A stretch of DNA of 64,000 nucleotides from an uncultured Acinetobacter sp. (GTDB lineage: Bacteria > Pseudomonadota > Gammaproteobacteria > Pseudomonadales > Moraxellaceae): positions 1 to 64,000 of the forward strand of contig NZ_CANLSL010000001.1 of assembly GCF_947493735.1 (NCBI RefSeq), in the 5' to 3' direction. Made by a program: the position numbers and the translations under genes. The notes under the pieces are model-generated. The model saw only the letters and a program-made list of their open reading frames with translations, searched no databases and was not told the DNA's origin. Positions within the stretch are counted from its first letter, which is position 1. Each line of letters opens with the position of its first letter. Below, one piece after another: positions 51,629-62,618 of this stretch.

Positions 51629-52243
51629 ATGTCACAATCCCCGATCAATGTCCGCCGAAAGCCTCGCCAATCAAGGGCAAAGTTTACCCAACAAGCTCTG
51701 CTCGATAGTGCTGTTCAGCTTTTGGCCAAGAAGCATCATTTTGAAATCACCATTCGAGAGATGACGGAGATTGCAGGCGTGGGTTTAGGTACTTTTTATG
51801 AATATTTCAGCCAAAAAGAAGATGTGTTTGCGCTGATTATTCATCAGCAGATCAAGGCACTGGCGCAGCAATTACTTGATCATGGTGCACAAATAAAAAA
51901 CTCTCAGCCTGATATTTTAATTACTGACTATGTTGAACAACTGACTCACATTCAACTGAAAAAAATTCAAAACGCACAGCAGATTTGGGCGACCATTTTT
52001 TTATTAGAACGACAACTCTCAACCAGCGAAGTTTATCAAAAGCATTATGCGCTGATGTGTCAGCTTTGGCAGGACTTACTTCAACCATTTGCGATAGAAC
52101 ACCTTGAACGTACTGCGATCAATTTACATCGTGTGATTTATGGTTTTGTGATGCAGACACTTTTGGTTCAGCCTGATTTTAATGAATGGACTGATTTGGA
52201 AATTGACATTGGCATTGCCTGTGATGCTTTTCTAAAACAATGA
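51629..52243 (+). CDS. TetR-family transcriptional regulator
   Basis: TetR-type repressor of 204 residues. The HTH is at about 18-65: RAKFTQQALLDSAVQLLAKK, FEITIREMTEIAGVGLGTFY, EYFSQKEDVFALI. The C-terminal ligand domain is not recognisable. It is divergent from the AidB-like gene with an 81-bp shared upstream region, the usual arrangement for a local repressor, so that gene is the likely target. Confidence 0.85.
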   Translation: MSQSPINVRRKPRQSRAKFTQQALLDSAVQLLAKKHHFEITIREMTEIAGVGLGTFYEYFSQKEDVFALIIHQQIKALAQQLLDHGAQIKNSQPDILITDYVEQLTHIQLKKIQNAQQIWATIFLLERQLSTSEVYQKHYALMCQLWQDLLQPFAIEHLERTAINLHRVIYGFVMQTLLVQPDFNEWTDLEIDIGIACDAFLKQ

Positions 52244-52406
52244 CATCAAACAAAGTAGAATTTCTTCCATACAAGACTATCGAATATTTAAATAATAGTT
52301 AAAGTTTTAATCTGTTTTACAAATATTAGGCGTCATTCTTATAATAAATTCCAATGATTAAGACAGCATCTGTTTGACATCCGCAAATGTAAAAGGAGTT
52401 CGTCCC

Positions 52407-52517
52407 ATGACTAATTTTAAAATGCTGATTTTGACTAACAAACGTAACATTTCCAGCCAGCAAGGTTTGTTAGCCTCATTAAAAGTATATCTTGCTGAAT
52501 ACAGTTTAAATCATTGA
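52407..52517 (+). CDS. 36-aa ORF with strong ribosome binding site
   Basis: ORF of 36 codons with a near-consensus AAAGGAG eight bases before its ATG. The product (start MTNFKMLILTNKRNI, then SSQQGLLASLKVYLAEY) is basic at first and ends in an amphipathic helix. It lies 159 bp before katG on the same strand with no terminator between, so it may be a leader or a small partner in the katG transcript. It matches nothing I know. The rest of the 432-bp gap is AT-rich and appears empty. Confidence 0.45.
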   Translation: MTNFKMLILTNKRNISSQQGLLASLKVYLAEYSLNH

Positions 52518-52666
52518 TGATGCGATCTTTTTAGATAGGTTGTAATGATTTTAAATACACGATTTTAACAAATTTCAGGTTGTTTAATTTTTTATTTTAA
52601 ACACTGAGTTTCCACTTCATGATTCAGCAAGCAGTAACCAGCCATACGGATATTCGCAAGCTATAG

Positions 52667-54853
<2,187 letters not shown>

Positions 54854-54891
54854 TCGGTCTAAGCTAAACAACTTTTCACACACTTGAAACA

Positions 54892-54926
54892 ACATAAAGC
54901 GGAAACCACGTCCGCTTTATGTTTTG
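54892..54926 (+). terminator. Rho-independent terminator after katG
   Basis: Twelve-bp stem ACATAAAGCGGA/TCCGCTTTATGT (54892-54903, 54911-54922) with a seven-base loop, then TTTTG. Confidence 0.88.
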
Positions 54927-54976
54927 CACTTGGTTTTGATCTTTTAAAAATAAAACAGCTCAGAGATGATTAAAAA

Positions 54977-55612
54977 TTACGACTTGCTCGGCACTTTTGC
55001 ATTTTGCTCTAACCATTGGATCGAATCGACCCGAAATACCTCACATGCGCCGTCACCTACATCATCAGGACGTAGCGAGGATCGCCACACCAAATCGTCT
55101 GATTTCACCTCAACCAAATCACCATGCATGCGCACCAAATCGCCTCGCTTGACCTGTTTGATCTGTTTAGCAATCTCAGGATTGGCAGGAATGATGTGAA
55201 TATTCGACACCATTTGCATCGCTTCTTCCGCAGGCACTGGCAAGTAAGGAATCGCCCACTGCAAATAGCGATCGTATTGTTTAACTTGGATTTGTGATGC
55301 GATTTTTGGATTGGCGAACATCCCCCAACTCACCGCAAAATCGACAGGAGAAAATTTAGCTTGCTCATCATCCCGATAAGTCTTATGACCCAAAATACGA
55401 AAATCACCCTGAAAAGGTTGCAATACCGACACAGACTGCCCTTCAACTGGTGGCAGACCACGTGCTACGTTATACAACGCTTGCAATGAAAAGTCTTGGC
55501 GAGGCTGTGCTTGTTGCGTACTACCTGCATTGTGATGACTGGCATGCGCAATTGTCACAGATAAAGAACTCATCACAAGGATTAAACTGATTTTTTTAAA
55601 AGCGAATTTCAT
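54977..55612 (-). CDS. Exported hypothetical protein
   Basis: Unrecognised 211-residue protein with a Sec signal peptide (about 1-24, KFAFKKISLILVMSSLSVTI, cleavage after AHA). The mature part contains LQPFQGDFRILGHKTYRDDE, SPVDFAVSWGMFA, SNIHIIPAN and a late RGDLVRMHGDLVEV with SSLRPDD. The HxIPAN and RGD-H-G text looks like a conserved fold, perhaps beta-rich, but I know no function. Start is ATG 55612, with a GTG codon just before it. Confidence 0.65.
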   Translation of the reverse strand: MKFAFKKISLILVMSSLSVTIAHASHHNAGSTQQAQPRQDFSLQALYNVARGLPPVEGQSVSVLQPFQGDFRILGHKTYRDDEQAKFSPVDFAVSWGMFANPKIASQIQVKQYDRYLQWAIPYLPVPAEEAMQMVSNIHIIPANPEIAKQIKQVKRGDLVRMHGDLVEVKSDDLVWRSSLRPDDVGDGACEVFRVDSIQWLEQNAKVPSKS

Positions 55613-55776
55613 CACGCGACCATTCCTACCATTTTGCTACTTTATACGCACAACTATTACGTATTTATTGTCTAATGTAGCTGTGCATTTTTCCGTATTT
55701 TTTGGTAAATTTAAGTCTAGAATCGACAGAAAATATGCAGAAATTGTAACCGCATGCAGAGCAAGGAAAGTGACTT

Positions 55777-56409
55777 TTGAAATTGTTTAGACCATATCAA
55801 TATTATCAACAACACATCTTCCCGCATTTGCTCGATCAAGTGATGAAAACAGCAAGCTTGATGGATGCACGCCGTGAGTTGCTTTTGCCGATTTCTGATG
55901 AATGTTTAGAGATAGGTTTTGGTACTGGTTTGAATTTAGCATTTTATCAAAATCTGAATGTACTGTATGCGCTTGAGCCCAATGCGCATATCGAAGCATT
56001 ATCCAGTGAGCGACTTGCGCAAAGTAATTTTGAAATTCGTCATTTACGCAATATTGCAGAATCCATTCCACTCCCGACCAATAGCGTTAAACATGTTGTT
56101 TCAACATGGACGATGTGTAGTATTCCAAAACTTGAACAAGCTTTGGCAGAAATTTATCGGGTGATGCAAGTGGGTGGCACATTTCATTTGGTCGAGCATG
56201 TCTATTCCGATCAGACATCTACACAGCGTTGGCAAAATGCACTGACACCGATTCAGAAAACGCTTGCCGACGGCTGTCATCTCAATCGTAATATTGAACA
56301 CTACTTAAAAAATGCAGGATTTGAATTCGTTGAAAAACGCTATTTTTACGCAGACGGCATCCCTACGATTGGAAACCGTATGCTGATGGCACGTGTGCAA
56401 AAACGATAA
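55777..56409 (+). CDS. Class I SAM-dependent methyltransferase
   Basis: Protein of 210 residues with a methyltransferase type 11 fold. The SAM loop is CLEIGFGTGLNLAFY (about 43-57), then LYALEPNAHI and LPTNSVKHVVSTWTMCSIPK (about 98-117) as motif IV, with EIYRVMQVGGTFHLVEHV as post II. It probably starts at a TTG (55777) with AAGGAAAG six bases upstream, because the preceding PYQYYQQHIFPHLLD segment belongs to the family. Substrate unknown. Confidence 0.75.
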   Translation: MKLFRPYQYYQQHIFPHLLDQVMKTASLMDARRELLLPISDECLEIGFGTGLNLAFYQNLNVLYALEPNAHIEALSSERLAQSNFEIRHLRNIAESIPLPTNSVKHVVSTWTMCSIPKLEQALAEIYRVMQVGGTFHLVEHVYSDQTSTQRWQNALTPIQKTLADGCHLNRNIEHYLKNAGFEFVEKRYFYADGIPTIGNRMLMARVQKR

Positions 56410-56453
56410 ATTAATAGAAAGGGAAATTTCTGAATTTTTAAATTTACTTGGGA

Positions 56454-56945
56454 TTAAATTTCCTCATCTTCATCATCGTCTGTGGGCAAGGCAATATGAA
56501 TGGTCTCAAAACGTACTCGCCCGTCGTCGATCGCCTGTGCAATCGCTTGTTGACCTTTAGTAAGCCGTGCTGTACCTGACTTGATATCAATCAGCACTAC
56601 TTCAATGTCTTCGGCATCACACAAACCTTCTCGAAAGTCGCTATAGCCTGAAAACACCACATAATCCACAGGATCACCCAAGAATCTCGCATCACTCGGT
56701 AGATAATCAAACTCAGGCAAATGTGGCGCAAACTGCTCCGCCATCTTGCCTTTGAGTACAGCACGACTGGTATTCACACTACGCTTTCGAGCGAGTATAA
56801 GAGCCTGCTCATGCTCACGGCGCATTTCACTGATTTCATATTGATACTCTGCATGAAGCTGTTGTATTTTGATGAGATAGAGCCACAACACACTCATCAA
56901 TACACCAACACATACACCAATGAATAGCGCCACTGGGACAGACAT
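56454..56945 (-). CDS. Membrane-anchored Holliday-junction-resolvase-like protein
   Basis: Protein of 163 residues. Residues 5-26 (VALFIGVCVGVLMSVLWLYLI) form one membrane helix, followed by a coiled-coil linker (about 30-58). The C-terminal domain (about 62-150) matches the Endonuc_Holl family: LKGKMAEQFAPHLPEFDYLP, SDARFLGDPVDYVVFSGYSD and EVVLIDIKSGTARLTKGQQA, with a D-x-K-type nuclease pair in IDIKSG. Nuclease activity is inferred. The acidic tail ends in DDDEDEEI. Confidence 0.75.
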   Translation of the reverse strand: MSVPVALFIGVCVGVLMSVLWLYLIKIQQLHAEYQYEISEMRREHEQALILARKRSVNTSRAVLKGKMAEQFAPHLPEFDYLPSDARFLGDPVDYVVFSGYSDFREGLCDAEDIEVVLIDIKSGTARLTKGQQAIAQAIDDGRVRFETIHIALPTDDDEDEEI

Positions 56946-57134
56946 AAGAATTTACCTAGACTAATGCGTGATTATGCGCAGATTAAAACAATTTCAAGCG
57001 CACTACTCAAATACATTCATGCCTGAAATATCAATTGATTAAAACCAATTTTACACAACCCTGTCATTCTCTTGTCACAATACAATGCTATGATTGGGTA
57101 AAGATTTTGTGTGATGATAACTGGAGTGTGGTGT

Positions 57135-57794
57135 ATGAAGACAATTTTAATTGCAAATCAAAAAGGTGGCTGTGGCAAAACCTTAACAGCAATTACCCTT
57201 GCTTCAGCACTCGCCAATCGTGGCTACAAAGTCGCCCTCGCCGATGCGGATAATCAGAAATCATCGTTGAAGTGGCTCAAAGTGCGTGGCAATGAAGTTG
57301 CGAACATCCAAGCCGTCGATTGGCGTGATGAAAGCTCAATTGGGGATGCCCCTGCAAAAGTCGATTGGCTCATTATTGATGCGCCGGGTGCGCTATCAGG
57401 CGAACATGCAGAACACTTGATTGCCGAAAGTGATGCGATGATTGTACCACTTCAAGCATCATTCTTTGACATCGATAGCACCAAACGTTTTTTAAAAAAT
57501 ATCGACGACATCAAACGCATTCGTAAAGGCAAAGTGGACGTGATGTTGCTTGCTAATCGCATTAAGACAGGTGCTAGTAGCAAAGCACAAATCCAAAAGT
57601 TCTTTGATAAAGTCGAGCAAGAGCCAGTCGCATGGATCAGCGAACGTGCAGCATATGGTCAATTGGCAATGGACGGTCTGAGTGTATTTGACCGTACGCA
57701 AAAGCAATTTATGCTGATTCAACAGCAATGGGAACCATTGATTCGTCGCTTACTTGGTCAAAGTGATAAAAATAAAAAGCAAAATTGGTTTTAA
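57135..57794 (+). CDS. ParA-family ATPase (orphan)
   Basis: Deviant Walker ATPase of 219 residues of the ParA/MinD group. The P-loop is QKGGCGKT (about 9-16), with the signature lysine K10; the other motifs are ALADADNQKSSLKWL and DWLIIDAPGALSG. It is short and lacks the N-terminal HTH found in plasmid ParA, and no parB follows. Such orphans place cellular cargo such as flagella, chemoreceptors or conjugation machines. GGAG eight bases before ATG 57135 decides the start. Confidence 0.82.
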   Translation: MKTILIANQKGGCGKTLTAITLASALANRGYKVALADADNQKSSLKWLKVRGNEVANIQAVDWRDESSIGDAPAKVDWLIIDAPGALSGEHAEHLIAESDAMIVPLQASFFDIDSTKRFLKNIDDIKRIRKGKVDVMLLANRIKTGASSKAQIQKFFDKVEQEPVAWISERAAYGQLAMDGLSVFDRTQKQFMLIQQQWEPLIRRLLGQSDKNKKQNWF

Positions 57795-57815
57795 AAAATT
57801 CTACTTTTAAGCAAT

Positions 57816-57845
57816 AAAATCAGCATTTCATAAGTGCTGATTTTC
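57816..57845 (+). terminator. Terminator after the ParA gene
   Basis: Ten-bp stem AAAATCAGCA/TGCTGATTTT with a nine-base loop, about 20 bp after the stop. Confidence 0.75.
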
Positions 57846-57890
57846 AGCTAACATAAGCTTCAGCATGCTTCATGGAAATGGAAAGCTCTC

Positions 57891-59018
57891 GTGCAAGAAA
57901 ATGCGCCAATTTTGCAACGTTTACTACTTTTCGGACTGTTCTTCTGTCTGATTTTATTAAGCTTTGAAATCCTCAAATATTTTATTGTTCCAGTGTTATG
58001 GGCGTCCATCATCGCCTATATCACATGGCCTTTGCATCAAAAAATTTATCATTGGGTTGGGGAACGTAAAAACCTCAGCGCAATTTTGATGACCAGTCTT
58101 TTGGTACTGTTGGTCGGGATTCCGCTCACCATTGGTATTTTTGTACTGCAACATGAAGGGCGTCAGTTGTACTTCGAAGTACAGCAACAGCTTTATGCAG
58201 GAAAAATTGAAGTACCCGAGTTTGTGCAAACATTGCCATTTATTGGTCCAGAAATTCAGCGCATCATCTTTGAGCTCAATAGCAATCCACATGCGATTAC
58301 GCAAAATATTGGCTTGTGGATTCAAGGGCATCTTGGTTATGGTCGTTTTGTCTTGGCTGAGATCAGTCGCAATTTGGTGAAGCTGATTTTTGCCATCTTT
58401 TCGTTATTCTTCTTCTATCGTGATGGTAGCTTGATCTTGGAGCAGGTGCGCCGAGCGTTTGAATTGGTCATTGGTCCACGGATTCATCATTATTTTCAAA
58501 CCATTTCTGAAACAACGCGTGCCGTGGTCTATGGTGTCGGATTGACTGCGATAGTGCAAGCGCTCTTGGCAAGTCTCAGTTATATCGTTGCGGGTGTGCC
58601 AAATCCGATGGTGCTGACCTTAGTTACCTTTGTCTTAGCACTCATTCCATTTGGTCCACCTGTGGCATACGGTAGCGTTGCGCTATGGCTCTTCTCGCAA
58701 GGTCAAACCGTTGAAGCGGCTGGTGTGCTGATCTGGGGAGTTGCCATTGTTAGCAGTGCCGATAACGTGATTCGCCCACTAGTCATTTCGGGTGCGACCA
58801 AAATTCCATTCTTATTGATCATGTTTGGTGTACTTGGCGGATTGGCAAGTTTTGGTTTGGTTGGTTTATTTATTGGCCCAGTGATTTTGGCTGTTTTATT
58901 GGCGATTTGGAAAGAGTGGTTACAGGAAAAAATTCACAATGCTGAGGACTATCATCCCAATCCTGAAGCGCTGATTACAGAAGAATTCACTACTGAAAAA
59001 ACGACTCCCCGAGATTAA
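57891..59018 (+). CDS. AI-2E-family (PerM/YhhT-like) membrane permease
   Basis: Inner-membrane protein of 375 residues with about eight hydrophobic segments. Typical family text: FIVPVLWASIIAYITWPLHQ, LFFFYRDGSLI, GVPNPMVLTLVTFVLALIPF and GPPVAYG, and IRPLVISGATKIPFLLIMFG near the C-terminus. These proteins are annotated as AI-2 exporters or sodium/proton antiporters and the substrate is uncertain. It starts at a GTG (57891) with GGAAAG upstream. The last 35 residues are charged and variable. Confidence 0.82.
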   Translation: MQENAPILQRLLLFGLFFCLILLSFEILKYFIVPVLWASIIAYITWPLHQKIYHWVGERKNLSAILMTSLLVLLVGIPLTIGIFVLQHEGRQLYFEVQQQLYAGKIEVPEFVQTLPFIGPEIQRIIFELNSNPHAITQNIGLWIQGHLGYGRFVLAEISRNLVKLIFAIFSLFFFYRDGSLILEQVRRAFELVIGPRIHHYFQTISETTRAVVYGVGLTAIVQALLASLSYIVAGVPNPMVLTLVTFVLALIPFGPPVAYGSVALWLFSQGQTVEAAGVLIWGVAIVSSADNVIRPLVISGATKIPFLLIMFGVLGGLASFGLVGLFIGPVILAVLLAIWKEWLQEKIHNAEDYHPNPEALITEEFTTEKTTPRD

Positions 59019-59049
59019 AAAAACATTTAAGACGACTATCTTTACCGAG

Positions 59050-59075
59050 AAAGCCCACTATGCGTTGGGCTTTTA
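59050..59075 (+). terminator. Terminator after the AI-2E-family gene
   Basis: Eight-bp stem AAAGCCCA/TGGGCTTT with an eight-base loop and a short T run, 30 bp after the stop. Confidence 0.75.
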
Positions 59076-59227
59076 AGTGTTAATTCATTCTGCATTTTTA
59101 CACAATGTTTCTTTTCTTTCATACTGTTACAGCAATTTTTAAAGATTCATATTAGGCTTGACACATCACTTAAATCATTTTTTGAAATATATTTAAATAC
59201 ATTAATAGGAATAGATGGAGCGTTCAT

Positions 59228-59803
59228 ATGTCGAAGTTATTTAATAAGTTATCTAAAATGTCCAAAATAAAATTGCTTACTGGTGGTTTAATCTCTGCTG
59301 TCGCTATCAGTGGCTGTACCAGTATGACTAAAACCGATGAAATGCATAAAATTCGAGTGCATGCCGTGACTGCTGAAGGTGTTGAAGGTAGCCTTGGGAC
59401 AGTGACCTTTATCAAAGCAGATCAGGGTGGCTTGGTGGTGAAGCCTGATCTTCAAGGACTTCCACCAGGCAAACATGGCTTCCATATCCATGAAAATCCA
59501 TCATGTGAACCTGATATAAAAGATGGCAAAGCCACTGCTGCACTCAAAGCAGGTAGTCACTACGATCCGCTAAATACAGGCAAACATGACTATCCTCAAG
59601 GCAATGGTCATCTCGGTGATTTGCCTGCGCTCACAGTCAATGCTGACGGCACAGCAACTTCAGCAGTACAAGCGCCTCGTTTAAGCCTTGATGCGATTCA
59701 AGGTCGAGCACTAATGATCCATGCAGGTGGTGATAATTATTCTGATACACCTGAAGCATTAGGTGGTGGTGGTGCACGTATTGCCTGCGGTGTGATTGAA
59801 TAA
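59228..59803 (+). CDS. sodC: Cu/Zn superoxide dismutase, lipoprotein form
   Basis: Envelope enzyme of 191 residues that removes superoxide. A lipoprotein signal with lipobox AISGC (C30) follows the basic start, so the enzyme is probably anchored to the outer membrane facing the periplasm. Copper ligands are in [14 protein letters not shown], the shared and zinc ligands in [20 protein letters not shown] and LGDLPAL, and a later copper histidine in [11 protein letters not shown]; the disulfide cysteines are in PSCEP and ACGVIE. GGAG lies upstream of the ATG. Confidence 0.95.
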   Translation: MSKLFNKLSKMSKIKLLTGGLISAVAISGCTSMTKTDEMHKIRVHAVTAEGVEGSLGTVTFIKADQGGLVVKPDLQGLPPGKHGFHIHENPSCEPDIKDGKATAALKAGSHYDPLNTGKHDYPQGNGHLGDLPALTVNADGTATSAVQAPRLSLDAIQGRALMIHAGGDNYSDTPEALGGGGARIACGVIE

Positions 59804-59840
59804 TCATTCAATTCATTTTACTTACAACCTATTCGTTAAT

Positions 59841-59863
59841 GAGAGCTTCGGCTCTCTTTTTTT
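59841..59863 (+). terminator. Rho-independent terminator after sodC
   Basis: Six-bp stem GAGAGC/GCTCTC around a stable TTCG tetraloop, followed by a seven-T tract. Confidence 0.92.
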
Positions 59864-59891
59864 ATGGCAAAACAGTCACCTTTGAATCTTA

Positions 59892-60157
59892 GGGTCTGTT
59901 GACATTTCAGCCATGCATTGCGTTATAGGCTAAAATCACATAAACAAGGCATGAAATGCAGGGAATGGTCACTCCCTTGCCAAGTTTCATAACGAAGTTT
60001 ATGGCAATTTTAGCCATAACCTTTCAGGACAAGGATGTTTTTTGACGCTACGTCGTTAGGAAAGAGTCATTTAGAATGACTAAATTTCCTCTTTCCTGCC
60101 TAGTATCACCTAAAAAACATCCGTAGTCGCAAGCATCTGTGAAATGTCAACAGACCC
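59892..60157 (+). mobile_element. 266-bp MITE-like element, copy 2
   Basis: Second copy of the element at 42608-42873: same length, same orientation, about 92% identical, with the same perfect 18-bp terminal inverted repeats and TA flanks. In the internal stem (60058-60066 with 60089-60097) three bases differ from copy 1 on each arm, and every change is compensated, so pairing is kept. It lies between the sodC terminator and sulP, ending about 100 bp before the SulP start, just upstream of a TATAAT box at about 60208. Confidence 0.85.
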
Positions 60158-60259
60158 TAATCAAACAATTTTTTCATCTGTAAGATCATGTTAAAATATG
60201 CGCAGTTATAATACATCACTGTATTTTTTGATTTCTTTCTCCATTTTTTCGATTTTTTT

Positions 60260-61714
60260 ATGCTCTCAAATATTCAACACGAATGGTTTTCTAATGTACG
60301 CGCCGATATTTTGGCGGGGATTGTGGTTGGTTTAGCACTGATTCCTGAGGCGATCGCCTTTTCAATTATTGCTGGCGTTGATCCACAAGTCGGACTGTAT
60401 GCTTCATTTTCTATGGCGGTGGTGATTGCTTTTATGGGCGGTCGTCCTGCGATGATTTCAGCAGCAACTGCAGCGATGGCACTACTGATGGTGACTTTGG
60501 TCAAAGAACATGGACTGCAATATTTATTTGCCGCAACGATTTTGACAGGGATATTGCAGATCATTGCAGGACAACTCAAACTCGCCAAGTTGATGCGCTT
60601 TGTATCAAAGTCAGTGGTCATCGGCTTCGTCAACGCATTAGCGATTTTAATTTTTATGGCACAACTACCGCAGTTGATTGATGTGCCTTGGGCGGTTTAT
60701 CCCTTGGTTGCTTTAGGCTTGGCGATTATTTATTTATTTCCGCTGATTCCCAAATTAGGACAACTAATTCCATCGCCGTTGGTTTGCATCATCGTGGTCA
60801 CGGCGATTTGTCTAATGTTTGGTGTGAATATTGGCACAGTGGGCGACTTGGGCGATTTGCCAACAAGCTTGCCGCATTTCTTTATGCCTGATATTCCACT
60901 TAATCTTGAAACTTTACAAATCATCTTACCTTATGCGATCGCACTGGCAGCAGTGGGCTTGCTTGAATCGATGATGACAGCAACGATCGTCGATGAAATG
61001 ACGGATACCGCCAGTGATAAACATCGCGAGTGTAAAGGTCAAGGCGTTGCTAATATTGTGACTGGATTTATGGGCGGTATGGCCGGCTGTGCCATGATTG
61101 GTCAATCCATCATCAACGTCACCTCAGGCGCAAGAACTCGACTGTCGACATTGGTCGCAGGTTTGTGGTTATTGATTTTGGTGATATTCATCAGTGATTG
61201 GTTACGTGTCATTCCGATGGCAGCATTGGTCGCAGTGATGATTATGGTGTCGATTAGCACCTTTAACTGGGATTCGATTCGTAGCTTCCATCAAAATCCA
61301 AAATCAAGCAATATCGTCATGTTGGCAACTGTTGCGGTCGTAGTGGCAACGCACAATCTTGCTCTTGGCGTACTCCTTGGTGTGATTCTTTCGGCACTGT
61401 TCTTAGCCAATAAACTAGAAAATGATGTGCATGTCGAAAAGCATCTACATCAAGGTGTGCGTCACTACGATATTCGAGGGCAGATTTTCTTTAGTTCATC
61501 CGAGCGCTTTTATCACTTCTTTAACTTTCAAGAAAATGTCAAACTGGTGGTGATTGATCTGACTCATTCCCATATTTGGGATGTGACTTCGGTGGCAATG
61601 CTCGATAGTGTAGTGCAGAAATTTAAAAATCATGGCATTGATGTGCGAGTACAGGGACTCAATGAGGCCAGTTCGATCATGATTGATAAATATGGCAAAC
61701 ACGCCAAGATATAA
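60260..61714 (+). CDS. SulP-family anion transporter with STAS domain
   Basis: Inner-membrane carrier of 484 residues. About ten to twelve hydrophobic segments span residues 15-390, with the SulP signature [20 protein letters not shown] and GLYASF near the N-terminus and the EC-GQG-AN text ([19 protein letters not shown]) mid-way. A STAS domain (about 395-484, [14 protein letters not shown] and [19 protein letters not shown]) closes the protein. Substrate is probably sulfate or bicarbonate; the neighbours do not decide. The TATAAT box near 60208 may drive it. Confidence 0.9.
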   Translation: MLSNIQHEWFSNVRADILAGIVVGLALIPEAIAFSIIAGVDPQVGLYASFSMAVVIAFMGGRPAMISAATAAMALLMVTLVKEHGLQYLFAATILTGILQIIAGQLKLAKLMRFVSKSVVIGFVNALAILIFMAQLPQLIDVPWAVYPLVALGLAIIYLFPLIPKLGQLIPSPLVCIIVVTAICLMFGVNIGTVGDLGDLPTSLPHFFMPDIPLNLETLQIILPYAIALAAVGLLESMMTATIVDEMTDTASDKHRECKGQGVANIVTGFMGGMAGCAMIGQSIINVTSGARTRLSTLVAGLWLLILVIFISDWLRVIPMAALVAVMIMVSISTFNWDSIRSFHQNPKSSNIVMLATVAVVVATHNLALGVLLGVILSALFLANKLENDVHVEKHLHQGVRHYDIRGQIFFSSSERFYHFFNFQENVKLVVIDLTHSHIWDVTSVAMLDSVVQKFKNHGIDVRVQGLNEASSIMIDKYGKHAKI

Positions 61715-61790
61715 AGACGCAAATCAAGGTTTATTTGGTCATTTTCCCCAATCCAACTGATTTCAAAAGTTAAGCATATCAGTAAGAAGC

Positions 61791-61820
61791 AAAAAGGCAG
61801 GATAACTATCCTGCCTTTTA
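61791..61820. terminator. Bidirectional terminator between SulP and PNPOx-fold genes
   Basis: Twelve-bp stem AAAAGGCAGGAT/ATCCTGCCTTTT with loop AACT and A/T runs on both sides, between convergent genes. Confidence 0.9.
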
Positions 61821-61859
61821 CCATGCTTTGACATGTATTCAACCTCTATCAGATTTGAC

Positions 61860-62357
61860 CTATTTAAATTCTACCGAATGATTTTCACCTAGACCGCCTG
61901 AGATTTTGCCATCACTCATTGCTGCAGCAGTCATTTTAAACATATTCACCACAGCATTACCGCTTAACCAATATTCAGCACCATTCGGCGTAACTTTGAT
62001 CAATTGGATTTGGCTATCTTCTTTACCATTTTCAAAAAATGCTGCATAAGTCGGTGACCACAATTCTTCGAGTTTAGTTGGGTCTTGAACCAATTCTGCA
62101 ACACCGTTGATCGATACATAATCCTTCGAGCTATTGGTGGTGTAGCTTAAGTTGACCTGTGGGTTGGCTTGAATATCAGTAACCGTCTGTGAGGTTTTAT
62201 CTGCAATAAACCAAATTTCTTTACGCGCCAAATCAAACTGATTGGTGGTCATTGGGCAAGCGTGTAGATGCCCTTCATGGGTCACCGTTGTCATCATTGT
62301 AAATTTTAAATCTTTAATTAAATCACTAATTTTGTCGAGATGTTCTTGATGATTCAT
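61860..62357 (-). CDS. Pyridoxamine 5'-phosphate oxidase-fold protein
   Basis: Protein of 165 residues in the general-stress GS26-like group of split-barrel flavin proteins. Typical text: FTMMTTVTHEGHLHACPMTT, EIWFIADKTSQTVTDIQANP, VNLSYTTNSSKDYVSINGVA and the late EYWLSGNAV. It probably binds FMN or a related flavin; the reaction is unknown. ATG 62357 is preceded by AAAAGGAT, so a TTG 18 bases upstream was not used. Confidence 0.82.
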   Translation of the reverse strand: MNHQEHLDKISDLIKDLKFTMMTTVTHEGHLHACPMTTNQFDLARKEIWFIADKTSQTVTDIQANPQVNLSYTTNSSKDYVSINGVAELVQDPTKLEELWSPTYAAFFENGKEDSQIQLIKVTPNGAEYWLSGNAVVNMFKMTAAAMSDGKISGGLGENHSVEFK

Positions 62358-62553
62358 CTTAATATCCTTTTGCAAAGTTGATGTATAAATACAACTTTTT
62401 TAACTTAGCAAACTTATCCAATGTTCACGGTAAAATCGAGTTATGAGATGTAGATTGACTGTAAAATAACCTCATCAAGTGCGCACTCTATGTATCAACT
62501 TAAAGCCTTTCATTTTAAAAATTATATTTTTTTAGATGCTTGTCATATCCAAT

Positions 62554-62587
62554 AAAAAAATGCTTAGAAATCTCTAAGCATTTTTTC
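62554..62587 (-). terminator. Terminator downstream of almA
   Basis: Stem ATGCTTAGA/TCTAAGCAT flanked by A and T runs, 30 bp after the almA stop; it suits termination of leftward transcription. Confidence 0.88.
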
Positions 62588-62618
62588 TTTATAGGACTTA
62601 AATCAAAAGTCAAAGCAT

